6,930 nt of DNA from Moraxella lacunata (GCF_002027545.1 NZ_MXAN01000133.1:1-6930); one strand, 5' to 3'. Shown: positions 1 to 6,892, counted from the stretch's first letter. Notes: generated by a model from the sequence alone, not told the origin. Program-made: numbers and translations.

Positions 1-16
1 TTTGGGGTGCGGTTCA
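1..16. mobile_element. Possible insertion-sequence end (left edge)
   Basis: Read outward (minus strand) this is TGAACCGCACCCCAAA. It begins with TG and matches the outward sequence at the right edge of the window (6913-6930, TGAACCGACCCCCAAATC) at 14 of its 16 positions. The 5'-TG...CA-3' termini and the C-run a few bases inside resemble the terminal inverted repeats of IS3-family elements, as I recall them. If so, the element lies outside the window to the left and its last base is position 16, 39 bases before the thiL start. No transposase is visible, so this is an inference from a short match. It could also be another dispersed repeat. Confidence 0.4.
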
Positions 17-55
17 AATTCTGCCCTTTTTTAGAACCATCAAACGGATTGACGC

Positions 56-1033
56 ATGTCCGAATTTTCCCTAATCTACACCCATTTTAAACACGCCACC
101 ACACGCCATGCCAATACCGTTTTGGGCATTGGCGATGATTGTGCGGTAAGCCATATTCCGCCAAATAGCCAGCTTGTCAGCTGTGTGGATACGCTCGTGG
201 CAGGACGGCATTTTGTTCATGAGACCGACCCGCACGCCATTGCCTACAAGTCGGTGGCGGTCAATCTGTCCGACCTTGCCAGCATGGGGGCAACACCTTA
301 CGCCATTTTGGTGGGATTGTCTTTACCAAAAGCCATGGCGAATGATGATTTTTGTCAAGCGTTTGCAGAGGGTTTGGCGGCGGCTTGCACACCGTTTGGG
401 GTAGAGCTGATTGGGGGCGATACCACAGGCTCGCCCGTTTTGGCGATTTCGGTTACGGCTTTGGGTTTTGTTCCGTCAAGCCAAGCAATCACACGGCAAG
501 GGGCGTGCGTGGGCGATATGGTGTGCGTAAGTGGCGTGGTGGGGCTTGCAAGCCTTGCCTTACATGGGATTTTGGACGATTTAAATGGAGATGGACACGC
601 CAACCGACCGCCAGACAGTCTGCCCCACGACCTACGCCAAGCCATGCAATACCCTGCCCCACAGGTGGCACTTGGGGAGCGACTTATCGGCTTTGCAACT
701 AGCATGATTGACATCTCGGACGGCTTGGGGCAGGATTTGGGGCATATTTTGACGGCAAGTGGTGTGGGGGCGGTGATTGACCTTGATGCCATACCAAGCC
801 ATGCCCTGCTCGATGCCTTGCCCCACGCCCAAAAATGGCAACATCAAATCAATGGGGGCGATGATTATCAGTTGTGCTTTACCATGCCTTCTGCTAAACT
901 TGATTTATTTAAAACCCAAAATCCTGATATGGCTATTTATCCGATTGGGCAAATTGTGGCGGATAAGGGATTGGTGTTTTTACATGATAAAAAACAAGTG
1001 GAGTTATTGGTAAAAGGGTGGGAGCATTTTTGA
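56..1033 (+). CDS. thiL: Thiamine-monophosphate kinase ThiL
   Basis: ThiL phosphorylates thiamine monophosphate with ATP to give thiamine diphosphate, the last step of thiamine cofactor synthesis, in the cytosol. The 325 residues equal the length I recall for the E. coli enzyme and the motifs run in family order: GIGDDCAV (24-31), a VDTLVAG segment (44-50), the AVNLSDLASMGA stretch (68-79), LIGGDTTGSP (118-127), the metal/ATP-binding IDISDGL (218-224) and GGDDYQLCFT (267-276), ending in KGWEHF. Many family members have GGEDYE where this has GGDDYQ. The start is fixed because an in-frame TGA at 50-52 lies just ahead of the ATG; a modest ribosome site, ACGGA (44-48), sits 7 bases upstream. No promoter is visible in the 55 upstream bases. 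In relatives thiL often follows nusB; here an IS-like end may separate them. GC content is high, near 60% in places. Confidence 0.96.
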   Translation: MSEFSLIYTHFKHATTRHANTVLGIGDDCAVSHIPPNSQLVSCVDTLVAGRHFVHETDPHAIAYKSVAVNLSDLASMGATPYAILVGLSLPKAMANDDFCQAFAEGLAAACTPFGVELIGGDTTGSPVLAISVTALGFVPSSQAITRQGACVGDMVCVSGVVGLASLALHGILDDLNGDGHANRPPDSLPHDLRQAMQYPAPQVALGERLIGFATSMIDISDGLGQDLGHILTASGVGAVIDLDAIPSHALLDALPHAQKWQHQINGGDDYQLCFTMPSAKLDLFKTQNPDMAIYPIGQIVADKGLVFLHDKKQVELLVKGWEHF

Positions 1034-1050
1034 TAAATGCTTGTTAATTA

Positions 1051-1056
1051 AAAAGG
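1051..1056 (+). promoter_or_regulatory. Ribosome binding site that sets the start of the exported hypothetical protein
   Basis: AAAAGG lies 8 bases before the ATG at 1065. The longer reading frame opens with TTG at 1041, which would add eight residues ahead of the signal peptide and would place this site inside the gene. The ATG at 1065 gives a standard signal peptide beginning MNKF, so it is preferred. Confidence 0.65.
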
Positions 1057-1064
1057 CGTTAATC

Positions 1065-1769
1065 ATGAATAAATTTATTTTGGTGGTTTTATTATCTTGT
1101 GGTTTATGCAATCAAGCATTTGCCAATAATCAATCTTTTCAAAAATTTATCCCCAAGGGATTTAAATTAACCGAAACACATTGCCAAGCTGATTTTAATA
1201 AAGACGGCAAAAAAGATTGCGTGTTACTCATCAAAGACACTAAAAAATCAGCATGGGAAAAAACATACTCTGGCGATATGGTGGATAGAAATCGGCGTGG
1301 GATTGTTATTTTATTTAAAACCAATCAAGGCTACCAAAAAGTTTTGGAAAATAAAGCATTATTTGCGTCCGAAAATGAAGATGGTGGCGTATATTTTGCC
1401 CCAGAATTGGAGATTGAAGCCGAAGGGAATAAACTTATCTTTTATTACGGTCATGGACGATATGGTAGTTGGCAATATCTTTTTGATTATCGCACCATTG
1501 ATAATGATAAAGACTTTTATTTGATTGGCTATGATTTATCATCTAATCATGGTCCTTATATTGAATATACGCACAGTGTTAATTTTTTAACACACAAATT
1601 CCGCCATCAAGAAAATATGAATACTAACCAAGAAAATGATGTGCCAAATTTTAAAACAACTTGGCATACTTTGTCCAAAGCACCCATTCAAAAATTAAGC
1701 CAAATTGATGATATTGATGATGTGGGTTCTCGTTTGAGCGAAATACTTTATCATATCAAAACTCAATAA
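1065..1769 (+). CDS. Exported hypothetical protein with a calcium-loop-like motif
   Basis: I do not recognise this 234-residue protein as a named gene. Residues 1-20 are a signal peptide (Lys3, hydrophobic core, AFA before the likely cut), giving a periplasmic or secreted protein of about 214 residues; LLSC at 9-12 is a poor lipobox alternative. Residues 43-51 read DFNKDGKKD, the D-x-N-x-D-G-x-x-D pattern of EF-hand-like and FG-GAP/VCBS calcium loops, framed by Cys40 and Cys52, which could form a disulfide. The rest looks beta-rich, with an aromatic YGHGRYGSWQYLFDYR stretch (128-143) and DFYLIGYD (150-157), a motif I associate with small uncharacterised periplasmic proteins of Moraxellaceae-type bacteria. 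The gene lies 31 bases after thiL and 13 before pgpA, without its own visible promoter or terminator, so it is probably co-transcribed. Its GC content (about 25-30% in sampled lines) is far below thiL, suggesting a late insertion into the operon. Confidence 0.85.
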   Translation: MNKFILVVLLSCGLCNQAFANNQSFQKFIPKGFKLTETHCQADFNKDGKKDCVLLIKDTKKSAWEKTYSGDMVDRNRRGIVILFKTNQGYQKVLENKALFASENEDGGVYFAPELEIEAEGNKLIFYYGHGRYGSWQYLFDYRTIDNDKDFYLIGYDLSSNHGPYIEYTHSVNFLTHKFRHQENMNTNQENDVPNFKTTWHTLSKAPIQKLSQIDDIDDVGSRLSEILYHIKTQ

Positions 1770-1782
1770 ATAAGACCATAGA

Positions 1783-2388
1783 ATGAGCCAAGCCACCAAC
1801 CACAAACCCGACATTCGTAAATCAAACCCTTGTCCGCCCTGCCCGACCACCGCCACCACCTTTGAAAAATGCGTATATTGGCTGGGGATTGGCTTGGGTT
1901 CTGGTCTGCCCAAAAAAGCTGCTGGCACTTGGGGGACGGTAGGCGGAGTTATTATTGCCTTACCCATGCTTTTATTGGGGGTTTGGGGGTTTTTAATAAT
2001 TACCATTATTGGTTGTCTGATTGGCAGTTATATTTGTGGCAAAACGTCTGATTTGATGAACACCCACGATGACCCGCATATCGTCTTTGATGAATGGGTA
2101 GGAATGTGGATTGCGTTATTGCCGATTTCCTACGATAAATTCTATGATTTTGGAGCAATCATAGAACATTATTATGGTTTTAAAATGTATGATATAACAA
2201 GCGATTATTTTATTGATGTTTGGGGTTATTTGATTATTCCATTTATTTTATTTCGCTTTTTTGATATTATCAAACCTTTTCCCATCAAATGGGTGGATAA
2301 AAATGTCTCTGGCGGATTTGGGATATTGATTGATGACATATTGGCAGGGGTGATGTCGGCGGTGGTATTTGTGGTTGTGATTTTATGA
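1783..2388 (+). CDS. pgpA: Phosphatidylglycerophosphatase A
   Basis: PgpA removes the phosphate from phosphatidylglycerophosphate to give phosphatidylglycerol, at the inner membrane. Family motifs are clear: GLGSGLPKKAAGTWGT (37-52), the catalytic-region FDEWVGMWIALLP (102-114), FRFFDIIKPFPIKWVD (158-172) and GGFGILIDDILAGV (177-190). Hydrophobic membrane segments lie near 52-82, 105-114, 148-160 and 187-201. At 201 residues it is longer than the roughly 160-175 usual for the family. The excess is a 30-residue N-terminal extension rich in Pro and Cys (CPPCP at 17-21) and an aromatic/acidic insert at about 115-146, between the DEWVGMW and FRFFD motifs. The ATG at 1783 has only a weak ribosome site (AAGA, 1772-1775), which fits translational coupling to the preceding gene, 13 bases upstream. 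No better in-frame ATG precedes the first motif. The thiL-pgpA association is common in gammaproteobacteria; here one extra gene separates them. Confidence 0.95.
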   Translation: MSQATNHKPDIRKSNPCPPCPTTATTFEKCVYWLGIGLGSGLPKKAAGTWGTVGGVIIALPMLLLGVWGFLIITIIGCLIGSYICGKTSDLMNTHDDPHIVFDEWVGMWIALLPISYDKFYDFGAIIEHYYGFKMYDITSDYFIDVWGYLIIPFILFRFFDIIKPFPIKWVDKNVSGGFGILIDDILAGVMSAVVFVVVIL

Positions 2389-2481
2389 ATTACCACCAAG
2401 ATTAATTTGAGTATATTATTGATAAATGGCATTTCAAGCGGTTGTATAAATTTATCTGACTTTATGTTTTTCCACATTCCA

Positions 2482-2490
2482 TGTTATAAT
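2482..2490 (+). promoter_or_regulatory. Extended -10 promoter for glmU
   Basis: TGTTATAAT is a perfect extended -10 element (TG, one base, TATAAT at 2485-2490). No good -35 is present: TTATGT (2462-2467) sits at 17-base spacing but matches poorly, as expected for an extended -10 promoter. Transcription would begin near 2497, leaving a leader of about 23 bases with the ribosome site AAGGA (2509-2513) 6 bases before the glmU ATG. The 131-base gap after pgpA also holds an AT-only palindrome ATAAATTTAT (2446-2455) and a spaced inverted repeat GATAAAT/ATTTATC (2421-2427/2450-2456). There is no clear terminator for the upstream operon, so some read-through into glmU is possible. Confidence 0.7.
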
Positions 2491-2519
2491 AATTTTACCT
2501 ATTTTAGTAAGGATTTACC

Positions 2520-3875
2520 ATGTTAAACATCATCATTCTAGCAGGTGGTAAAGGCACTCGCATGAAGTCCGCCAACCCCAAAGTCTTGCAACCCTTAGCA
2601 GGCAAGCCCTTATTGGCACACGTCTTGGCAACCGCCAAACAGGTAAATAGCCAAAAAAATATCGTGGTCTATGGGTTTGAAGGGCAAAAGGTCAAGGACG
2701 CATTTGCTCATGAAACGATTGAATGGGTGGAGCAAGCCGAGCAATTGGGTACAGGTCATGCTGTTGCCATGACGTTGCCGGTGTTGCCAACGGACGGTAA
2801 AAGTCTGATTTTATCAGGCGATGTGCCTTTGATTGGCGTGGATACCTTACAAAAGCTGGTAAATAGCCAAAGCCCATTTGCCATGCTGACCATGAATCTG
2901 GATAATCCGTTTGGGCTTGGGCGAATTATTCGCAAAAATAGCCAAGTGGTTGCCATTGTGGAAGAAAAAGACGCCACAGACGCTCAAAAAGAGATTCAAG
3001 AAATTAATAGCGGTGTGTATTGTGTTGCTAATGAAATTTTACATAAATATTTAAAAAATCTAAATAATGACAATGCACAAGGCGAATATTATCTGACCGA
3101 TATTGTCAAAATGGCGGTTGATGACGGCATTGATATTGATACGGTATCGCCCACATTCCAGTTTGAAATTGAAGGGGTGAATGACCGTGTACAACTTGCC
3201 CAATTAGAACGCACTTGGCAACAACATCAAGCCGAGCTGTTGATGAAACAAGGCGTGCATATCATTGACCCAAGCCGTTTTGATTTGCGTGGTACGCTGA
3301 CGGTGGGGAAAGATGTGCAGATTGATATCAATGTGATTTTTGAAGGCGATTGTCAAATTGGCGATAATGTGCAAATCGGTGCAGGCTGTGTGATTAAAAA
3401 CACAACCATTGCAAGTGGCACAGTCGTTGCTCCATATAGTATGTTTGATCATGCAACCGTTGGCGAAAATAACCAAATCGGACCTTTTGCCAGATTGCGT
3501 CCAAAGGCGGTAACGGCTGATGATGTGCATATTGGCAACTTTGTGGAGCTTAAAAACACGCAAATGGCAACAGGGGCAAAAGCCAATCATCTGGCATATT
3601 TGGGCGATAGCACCATTGGGCAAAAAACCAACATCGGAGCAGGAACCATTACCGCTAACTATGACGGCGTGAATAAATTTAAAACCGTCATCGGCGATGA
3701 AGTGCGAGTTGGTTCAAATGCGGTACTGGTTGCCCCTGTCAAGATTGGGGCAAATGCCACGATTGGGGCAGGGTCGGTAATTACCAAAGATTGTGCGGAA
3801 AATAAATTAGTGGTCGCTCGTGGCAAGCAAGTTACCATTGAAAATTGGGTCAGACCTGAAAAAGAGAAAAAATAA
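2520..3875 (+). CDS. glmU: Bifunctional GlmU: glucosamine-1-phosphate N-acetyltransferase and GlcNAc-1-phosphate uridyltransferase
   Basis: GlmU acetylates glucosamine 1-phosphate with acetyl-CoA and then couples the product to UTP, giving UDP-GlcNAc for peptidoglycan and lipopolysaccharide/lipooligosaccharide. The N-terminal uridyltransferase domain shows the signature LAGGKGTRM with PK following (7-21), QLGTGHA (75-81), the metal-binding Asp101 in GDVPL, the EEKDA segment (148-152), NSGVY (163-167) and Asn221 in EGVNDR. The C-terminal half is a left-handed beta helix of hexapeptide repeats (roughly 250-425), with GPFARLRP (321-328), the NHLAYLGD loop carrying the catalytic His357 (E. coli His363), and [11 protein letters not shown] (374-383). 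At 451 residues it is full length (E. coli 456, from memory). It has its own promoter and ribosome site and ends at a strong terminator, so it is probably monocistronic. glmS, a common downstream neighbour, is absent. Confidence 0.98.
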   Translation: MLNIIILAGGKGTRMKSANPKVLQPLAGKPLLAHVLATAKQVNSQKNIVVYGFEGQKVKDAFAHETIEWVEQAEQLGTGHAVAMTLPVLPTDGKSLILSGDVPLIGVDTLQKLVNSQSPFAMLTMNLDNPFGLGRIIRKNSQVVAIVEEKDATDAQKEIQEINSGVYCVANEILHKYLKNLNNDNAQGEYYLTDIVKMAVDDGIDIDTVSPTFQFEIEGVNDRVQLAQLERTWQQHQAELLMKQGVHIIDPSRFDLRGTLTVGKDVQIDINVIFEGDCQIGDNVQIGAGCVIKNTTIASGTVVAPYSMFDHATVGENNQIGPFARLRPKAVTADDVHIGNFVELKNTQMATGAKANHLAYLGDSTIGQKTNIGAGTITANYDGVNKFKTVIGDEVRVGSNAVLVAPVKIGANATIGAGSVITKDCAENKLVVARGKQVTIENWVRPEKEKK

Positions 3876-3885
3876 AATTTATGAT

Positions 3886-3919
3886 AAAAAAACACGGCTC
3901 AGAGATAAGCCGTGTTTTT
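3886..3919. terminator. Bidirectional intrinsic terminator between convergent glmU and mrcA
   Basis: A perfect stem pairs AAAAACACGGCT (3888-3899) with AGCCGTGTTTTT (3908-3919) around an 8-base loop. The T-run follows the stem on the plus strand and the A-run (3886-3892) gives a U-run on the minus strand, so it can end both transcripts. It begins 10 bases after the glmU stop and 12 bases beyond the mrcA stop. The stem has seven base pairs outside the A/T tails, five of them G-C. Confidence 0.93.
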
Positions 3920-3931
3920 GTTTGGGGTAGG

Positions 3932-6646
3932 CTAGTCATTGACAGGCTCGCCGTCGCCTTCGGGGATAATCTCATCGCCAGAGCTTTCGGCAATGTCTGT
4001 GCCTAAGAACTCATCGGCAAGGGCTTGCTCGGCTTCTTCTCGTGCCAGCTCTTCTCTTTCTAGTTCGTCTTGGGCAATCTCTTCGATGGCTTCGTCTTCG
4101 TTGTCATCGGTGATGCTGATGACTTTTTGCTCGGTCTTTTTGCTTTTGGCGATATTGCCATCATCCACCCATTTGATGGGTTCGCCCCTTAGTTGGTGTC
4201 TCATAAAATCAGTCCAAATCGGCATGGCAAGTGTGCCACCAAAGGCACCTGAACCAAGTGATGCTGGCTCATCATAGCCCAGCCAAACCACTGCCACATG
4301 ATTGCGTTGAATGCCCGCAAACCACACGTCTTTGGCTTGGTTGGTGGTGCCTGTCTTGCCCCCTAAGTCAGAGCGAAAGTTGCCCCTTCTGCCGGTGCCA
4401 CTTGTCATCACGTCTTTTAACATGCTACTCATGTATCGAGTGGTACGCACCGATAGGATGCGTGGGGCTTGCTCTGAGATGCCGTACTGAATGGCTTGTT
4501 TGGGGTTTAGGCGGTCAAAGATGGGGGCGGCATCCAAAGTTGGGTGTTCGTTGCGATGGTCGTCTTGACGTGATTGCAATTCTTTTTTGGCGGCATTGGC
4601 ACGGGCGATTAGAGCTTTGGTGCGGTCGGCACTTTGTGGTGGGTCTTGTTCTTTTTGATTGGATTGGCTGTCGGTGTTGTCGTCTTTGTCTTGGACTGAT
4701 TTGTCATTTTCTGTATGACCAAAGCCATCTAGCAGGCGAGTATTTACCTTGCTTAGTTCTTTGTTAAAGCATACGGCACAGGCTTGGACGGGATTGGCTT
4801 GGAAAATGGTTTCGTTGTGAAAATTATAAATGCGTTCGATGATATAAGGTTGAATGCGATGACCGCCATTGGCAAATGTGGCATAAGCGGTTGCCATTTG
4901 TAAGGGTGTGGCATCGGTTGCCCCTAGTGCCAATGCCAAAGATTGTGGCAGACGGTCTTTTTCTAGGCTGAAATAAGACAACATCTCACGGGTGGGCTCA
5001 ACCCCTGCTCGTTGCATCATGCGGATGGAAGGTAGGTTAAGTGAGCGTGCCAAAGCGTTAGAGATGGAGACAGCACCGCCTGCACCCCCGCCAGCATTTT
5101 TGGGTCGCCAGTTGCCGATAACGATGGGGTCATTTGAAATGATGTCGCTGGGGCTTAGTTTGGTGTTCTCAAAAGTGGCGGCATAGACCAATGGCTTGAT
5201 GATGGAGCCCGGTTGGCGATAACCTTGGGTGGCACGGTTAAATTTACTTTGGTTAAAGTGAAAACCACCAACCACGGCTTCTAAGGCACCATTTTGGGGG
5301 TTCATCGCCACCAATGCCCCTTGGGTGCGTGGCGGTTGAGTCACATACCAGCTGTTGCCTTGTTTGCTGACTCTGATGATGTTACCCACTTCAATGGCGG
5401 GTTTTAGCTCTTTTCTATCACCAGCGACCAAATTGGTGCCAAAGCCACGACGCTTGCCCCTGACTCTGCTGTCAGCGTAATGCATGTTCATGATGACACG
5501 CACGGTCTCGCCTGATTGGAGCTCGGCTCGGATTTGACCGTTTTTGACTTCTACCACTTTGGCGGGGAGCATATCACGAAATCGCTCACCATCTCTAAAT
5601 GTAAAGGGTTTAAAATTGGCTAAGTTGCCTGTCAATGCTTCAACACCACGATAAGTGGTATTGGCAGAAGCGTTGTGACCATAAGTGCCATTTAAAATGG
5701 ATTGCCTTGCTTTGATTTGGTCGGTACTATCAATGGTCAGTTGCACTCGCCAACCACTGTCCATGACTTGCGTGCCATAGCGTTCAACCAAGGCGGAGCG
5801 TGCCATCTCAGCGATATAAGGCAAATTGACATCCAACCGCTCTTGATACATGTTTAGCCCGATGTCAGCAGACAGTGCTTCGTCGTGCTCGGCTTTGGTG
5901 ATGTAACCTTCGGCAAGCATTCGCCCGATAATCCAGTTGCGTCGCTCTAAGGCACGTTTGGGGTTAATGACAGGATTAAAGTCGGATGGGGCTTTGGGCA
6001 AGCCTGCCAGCATCGCCATCTCTGCCACGGTTAGGTTATCTAGCGATTTGCTATAATAACGTTTGGCAGCAGCACGGATGCCATATGCCCCTTGACCTAA
6101 ATAAATCTTATTGACATATAAGGTCATGATTTCTTGTTTGTTGAGTTCGTTTTCGATTTTTCGGGCGATGAACATCTCATTGAGTTTGCGTTCAAAGGTC
6201 TGTTCAGGACTTAAAAAGTAGTTTTTGGCAACCTGCTGAGTGATGCTAGAGCCGCCCGTTTGTCCATCCGTGGTTGAAATCATCTCAGTAATGGCACGCC
6301 CAAGCCCCTTGACGCTAATGCCAGTATGTTCAAAAAAGGTGTCGTCTTCTGCCGCCAAAAACGCTTGAATCATGGTCTCAGGAATGTCTTCATATGCCAC
6401 AGGCAGTGAATACCTGTTGCCATACTGCCCGATGAGTTTGTTGTCTGCGGTGTAGATTTGTAGGGGCATTTCTAGGGGCATGGTTTTTAATTCTTTGATG
6501 TTTGGCAAGCTCGGTTCAAGATACATTGCCATGCCATAAAACCCGATTGGAAAAGTTAGCACCAAGATTAAAATCAGTGCAAAAATTGCCAAAATTAGGT
6601 TTTTTAGGTAAGAAATCAGACGAACGGCAGAATTTTTTTGAGACAT
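3932..6646 (-). CDS. mrcA: Penicillin-binding protein 1A, bifunctional peptidoglycan glycosyltransferase/transpeptidase
   Basis: A class A PBP that polymerises lipid II into glycan strands and crosslinks them, anchored in the inner membrane with its domains in the periplasm. Order: cytoplasmic tip and transmembrane anchor (about 12-40); GT51 domain with catalytic Glu100 in AAEDDTFFEH, GGSSITQQVAKN (131-142), RKxxE (162-166 region) and the YVNKIYLGQGAYGI segment (177-190); an OB-like/ODP region (about 335-440); then the transpeptidase with SIIK (Ser481 nucleophile, Lys484), SLN (535-537) and KTGT (764-767). Like E. coli PBP1A it has a CxxC (623-626) ahead of a variable linker. Two unusual parts are a polar linker (about 640-720) and a strongly acidic tail (about 847-904). 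The 904 residues exceed the roughly 850 of E. coli. The start ATG is preceded only by the weak site AGAAA. Also called ponA. In Acinetobacter-type genomes a divergent pilM operon lies upstream; none is visible here. Confidence 0.97.
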   Translation of the reverse strand: MSQKNSAVRLISYLKNLILAIFALILILVLTFPIGFYGMAMYLEPSLPNIKELKTMPLEMPLQIYTADNKLIGQYGNRYSLPVAYEDIPETMIQAFLAAEDDTFFEHTGISVKGLGRAITEMISTTDGQTGGSSITQQVAKNYFLSPEQTFERKLNEMFIARKIENELNKQEIMTLYVNKIYLGQGAYGIRAAAKRYYSKSLDNLTVAEMAMLAGLPKAPSDFNPVINPKRALERRNWIIGRMLAEGYITKAEHDEALSADIGLNMYQERLDVNLPYIAEMARSALVERYGTQVMDSGWRVQLTIDSTDQIKARQSILNGTYGHNASANTTYRGVEALTGNLANFKPFTFRDGERFRDMLPAKVVEVKNGQIRAELQSGETVRVIMNMHYADSRVRGKRRGFGTNLVAGDRKELKPAIEVGNIIRVSKQGNSWYVTQPPRTQGALVAMNPQNGALEAVVGGFHFNQSKFNRATQGYRQPGSIIKPLVYAATFENTKLSPSDIISNDPIVIGNWRPKNAGGGAGGAVSISNALARSLNLPSIRMMQRAGVEPTREMLSYFSLEKDRLPQSLALALGATDATPLQMATAYATFANGGHRIQPYIIERIYNFHNETIFQANPVQACAVCFNKELSKVNTRLLDGFGHTENDKSVQDKDDNTDSQSNQKEQDPPQSADRTKALIARANAAKKELQSRQDDHRNEHPTLDAAPIFDRLNPKQAIQYGISEQAPRILSVRTTRYMSSMLKDVMTSGTGRRGNFRSDLGGKTGTTNQAKDVWFAGIQRNHVAVVWLGYDEPASLGSGAFGGTLAMPIWTDFMRHQLRGEPIKWVDDGNIAKSKKTEQKVISITDDNEDEAIEEIAQDELEREELAREEAEQALADEFLGTDIAESSGDEIIPEGDGEPVND

Positions 6647-6690
6647 AGCGTTTCTAGGTGGTTAAAATTGTTGTCAAAATGTTGTATCAT

Positions 6691-6708
6691 ATTCTTTGTG
6701 TAAAGAAT
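6691..6708. repeat. Small perfect inverted repeat in the mrcA leader
   Basis: ATTCTTT, a 4-base loop GTGT, then AAAGAAT. It lies 45 bases upstream of the mrcA start and overlaps by one base a candidate minus-strand -10 element (TATGAT, 6686-6691). It could be an operator or a weak RNA hairpin. The neighbouring sequence offers a competing pairing, since CTTTGTG (6694-6700) can pair with ACAAAG (6714-6719). No binding protein is recognised. Confidence 0.5.
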
Positions 6709-6719
6709 GCGTTACAAAG

Positions 6720-6747
6720 CATGTTAATTTTGAAAAATTCATGTTAA
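6720..6747. repeat. Direct repeat CATGTTAA, 20-base spacing
   Basis: CATGTTAA occurs at 6720-6727 and again at 6740-6747, start to start 20 bases, close to two turns of the DNA helix. Between and after them are AATTTT and AAAATT runs. The pair lies just downstream of the best mrcA promoter candidate, where a repressor could bind on one face of the helix. This is a layout argument only. Confidence 0.4.
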
Positions 6748-6758
6748 AATTACAGCTA

Positions 6759-6789
6759 AGTATAGCAGATTTCCAACAAAACTGGTAAA
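6759..6789 (-). promoter_or_regulatory. Candidate mrcA promoter with extended -10
   Basis: On the minus strand TGCTATACT gives an extended -10 (TATACT at 6759-6764), with TTTACC (6784-6789) as a -35 at a long 19-base spacing. Transcription would start near 6752 and leave a leader of about 105 bases. A closer alternative is TATGAT (6686-6691), with only the poorly placed TTGTAA (6712-6717) upstream. TTGACA at 6672-6677 is a perfect -35 hexamer, but its only -10 partner would place the start at the initiation codon. Confidence 0.45.
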
Positions 6790-6852
6790 TAAAACTGTGA
6801 AGTTGGCATCATTGGTGTAAAACAGTAACGCACTGTACTTTCAAAAGCCACT

Positions 6853-6858
6853 ATTATA
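6853..6858 (-). promoter_or_regulatory. Second, distal -10-like element upstream of mrcA
   Basis: The minus strand reads TATAAT, a consensus -10. The -35 region is poor (AACAAA at 6876-6881, 17-base spacing). The element partly overlaps an inverted repeat, so it could be a controlled promoter. It would give a leader of about 200 bases. On the plus strand the overlapping TATTAT (6852-6857) could serve a divergent gene beyond the window, but no -35 or start codon supports that. Confidence 0.3.
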
Positions 6859-6892
6859 ACCGAAACGATGCTGTTTTTGTTCGGTTGGCATC
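6858..6892. repeat. Two interleaved inverted repeats (pseudoknot topology)
   Basis: AACCGAA (6858-6864) pairs with TTCGGTT (6880-6886), and GATGC (6867-6871) pairs with GCATC (6888-6892). The arms alternate A-B-A'-B', so the two stems are either mutually exclusive in secondary structure or form a pseudoknot. The element abuts the distal TATAAT. A further AACCGA at 6915-6920, inside the right IS-like end, could compete for the TTCGGTT arm. Confidence 0.45.

Larger units (their letters stand above)
6708..6832. repeat. Spaced 8-bp inverted repeat upstream of mrcA
   Basis: TGCGTTAC at 6708-6715 is matched perfectly in inverted orientation by GTAACGCA at 6825-6832, 109 bases away. The two arms lie on either side of the best minus-strand promoter candidate. 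The distal arm is itself embedded in a small inverted repeat, ACAGT-AACGC-ACTGT (6822-6836). Such spacing would suit a looping regulator or a long-range RNA pairing, but chance cannot be excluded for a single 8-mer. Confidence 0.4.

Noticed and set aside
3..74. A plus-strand frame open from the left edge to a TAA at 72-74, overlapping the thiL start; possible 3' end of an upstream gene such as nusB.
   Set aside because: The roughly 23 residues match nothing I recognise, and the first 16 bases look like an IS end rather than coding sequence.
355..847. Several long minus-strand open frames across thiL.
   Set aside because: They are antisense shadows of a GC-rich gene, with no family motifs and no supporting ribosome site. 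thiL itself is certain.
2431..2443. ATTTCAAGCGGTT resembles the AAGCGGT core of one Pasteurellaceae DNA uptake sequence.
   Set aside because: I did not find enough copies in the window to call an uptake signal, and the organism does not look like a Pasteurellaceae member.
3204..3623. A 139-residue minus-strand frame inside glmU.
   Set aside because: It is opposite the hexapeptide-repeat coding region and has the repetitive composition of its complement.
3939..4767. Plus-strand open frames of 112 and 178 residues opposite the mrcA 3' end.
   Set aside because: The Ser-rich and Cys/Trp-rich compositions are what the complement of an acidic tail and transpeptidase coding sequence gives; no domain is visible.
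6822..6836. ACAGT-AACGC-ACTGT looked at first like an SOS (LexA) box.
   Set aside because: The half-sites are in the opposite order and spacing to the E. coli LexA box (CTGT, 8 bases, ACAG), and the neighbouring gene is not a typical SOS gene.
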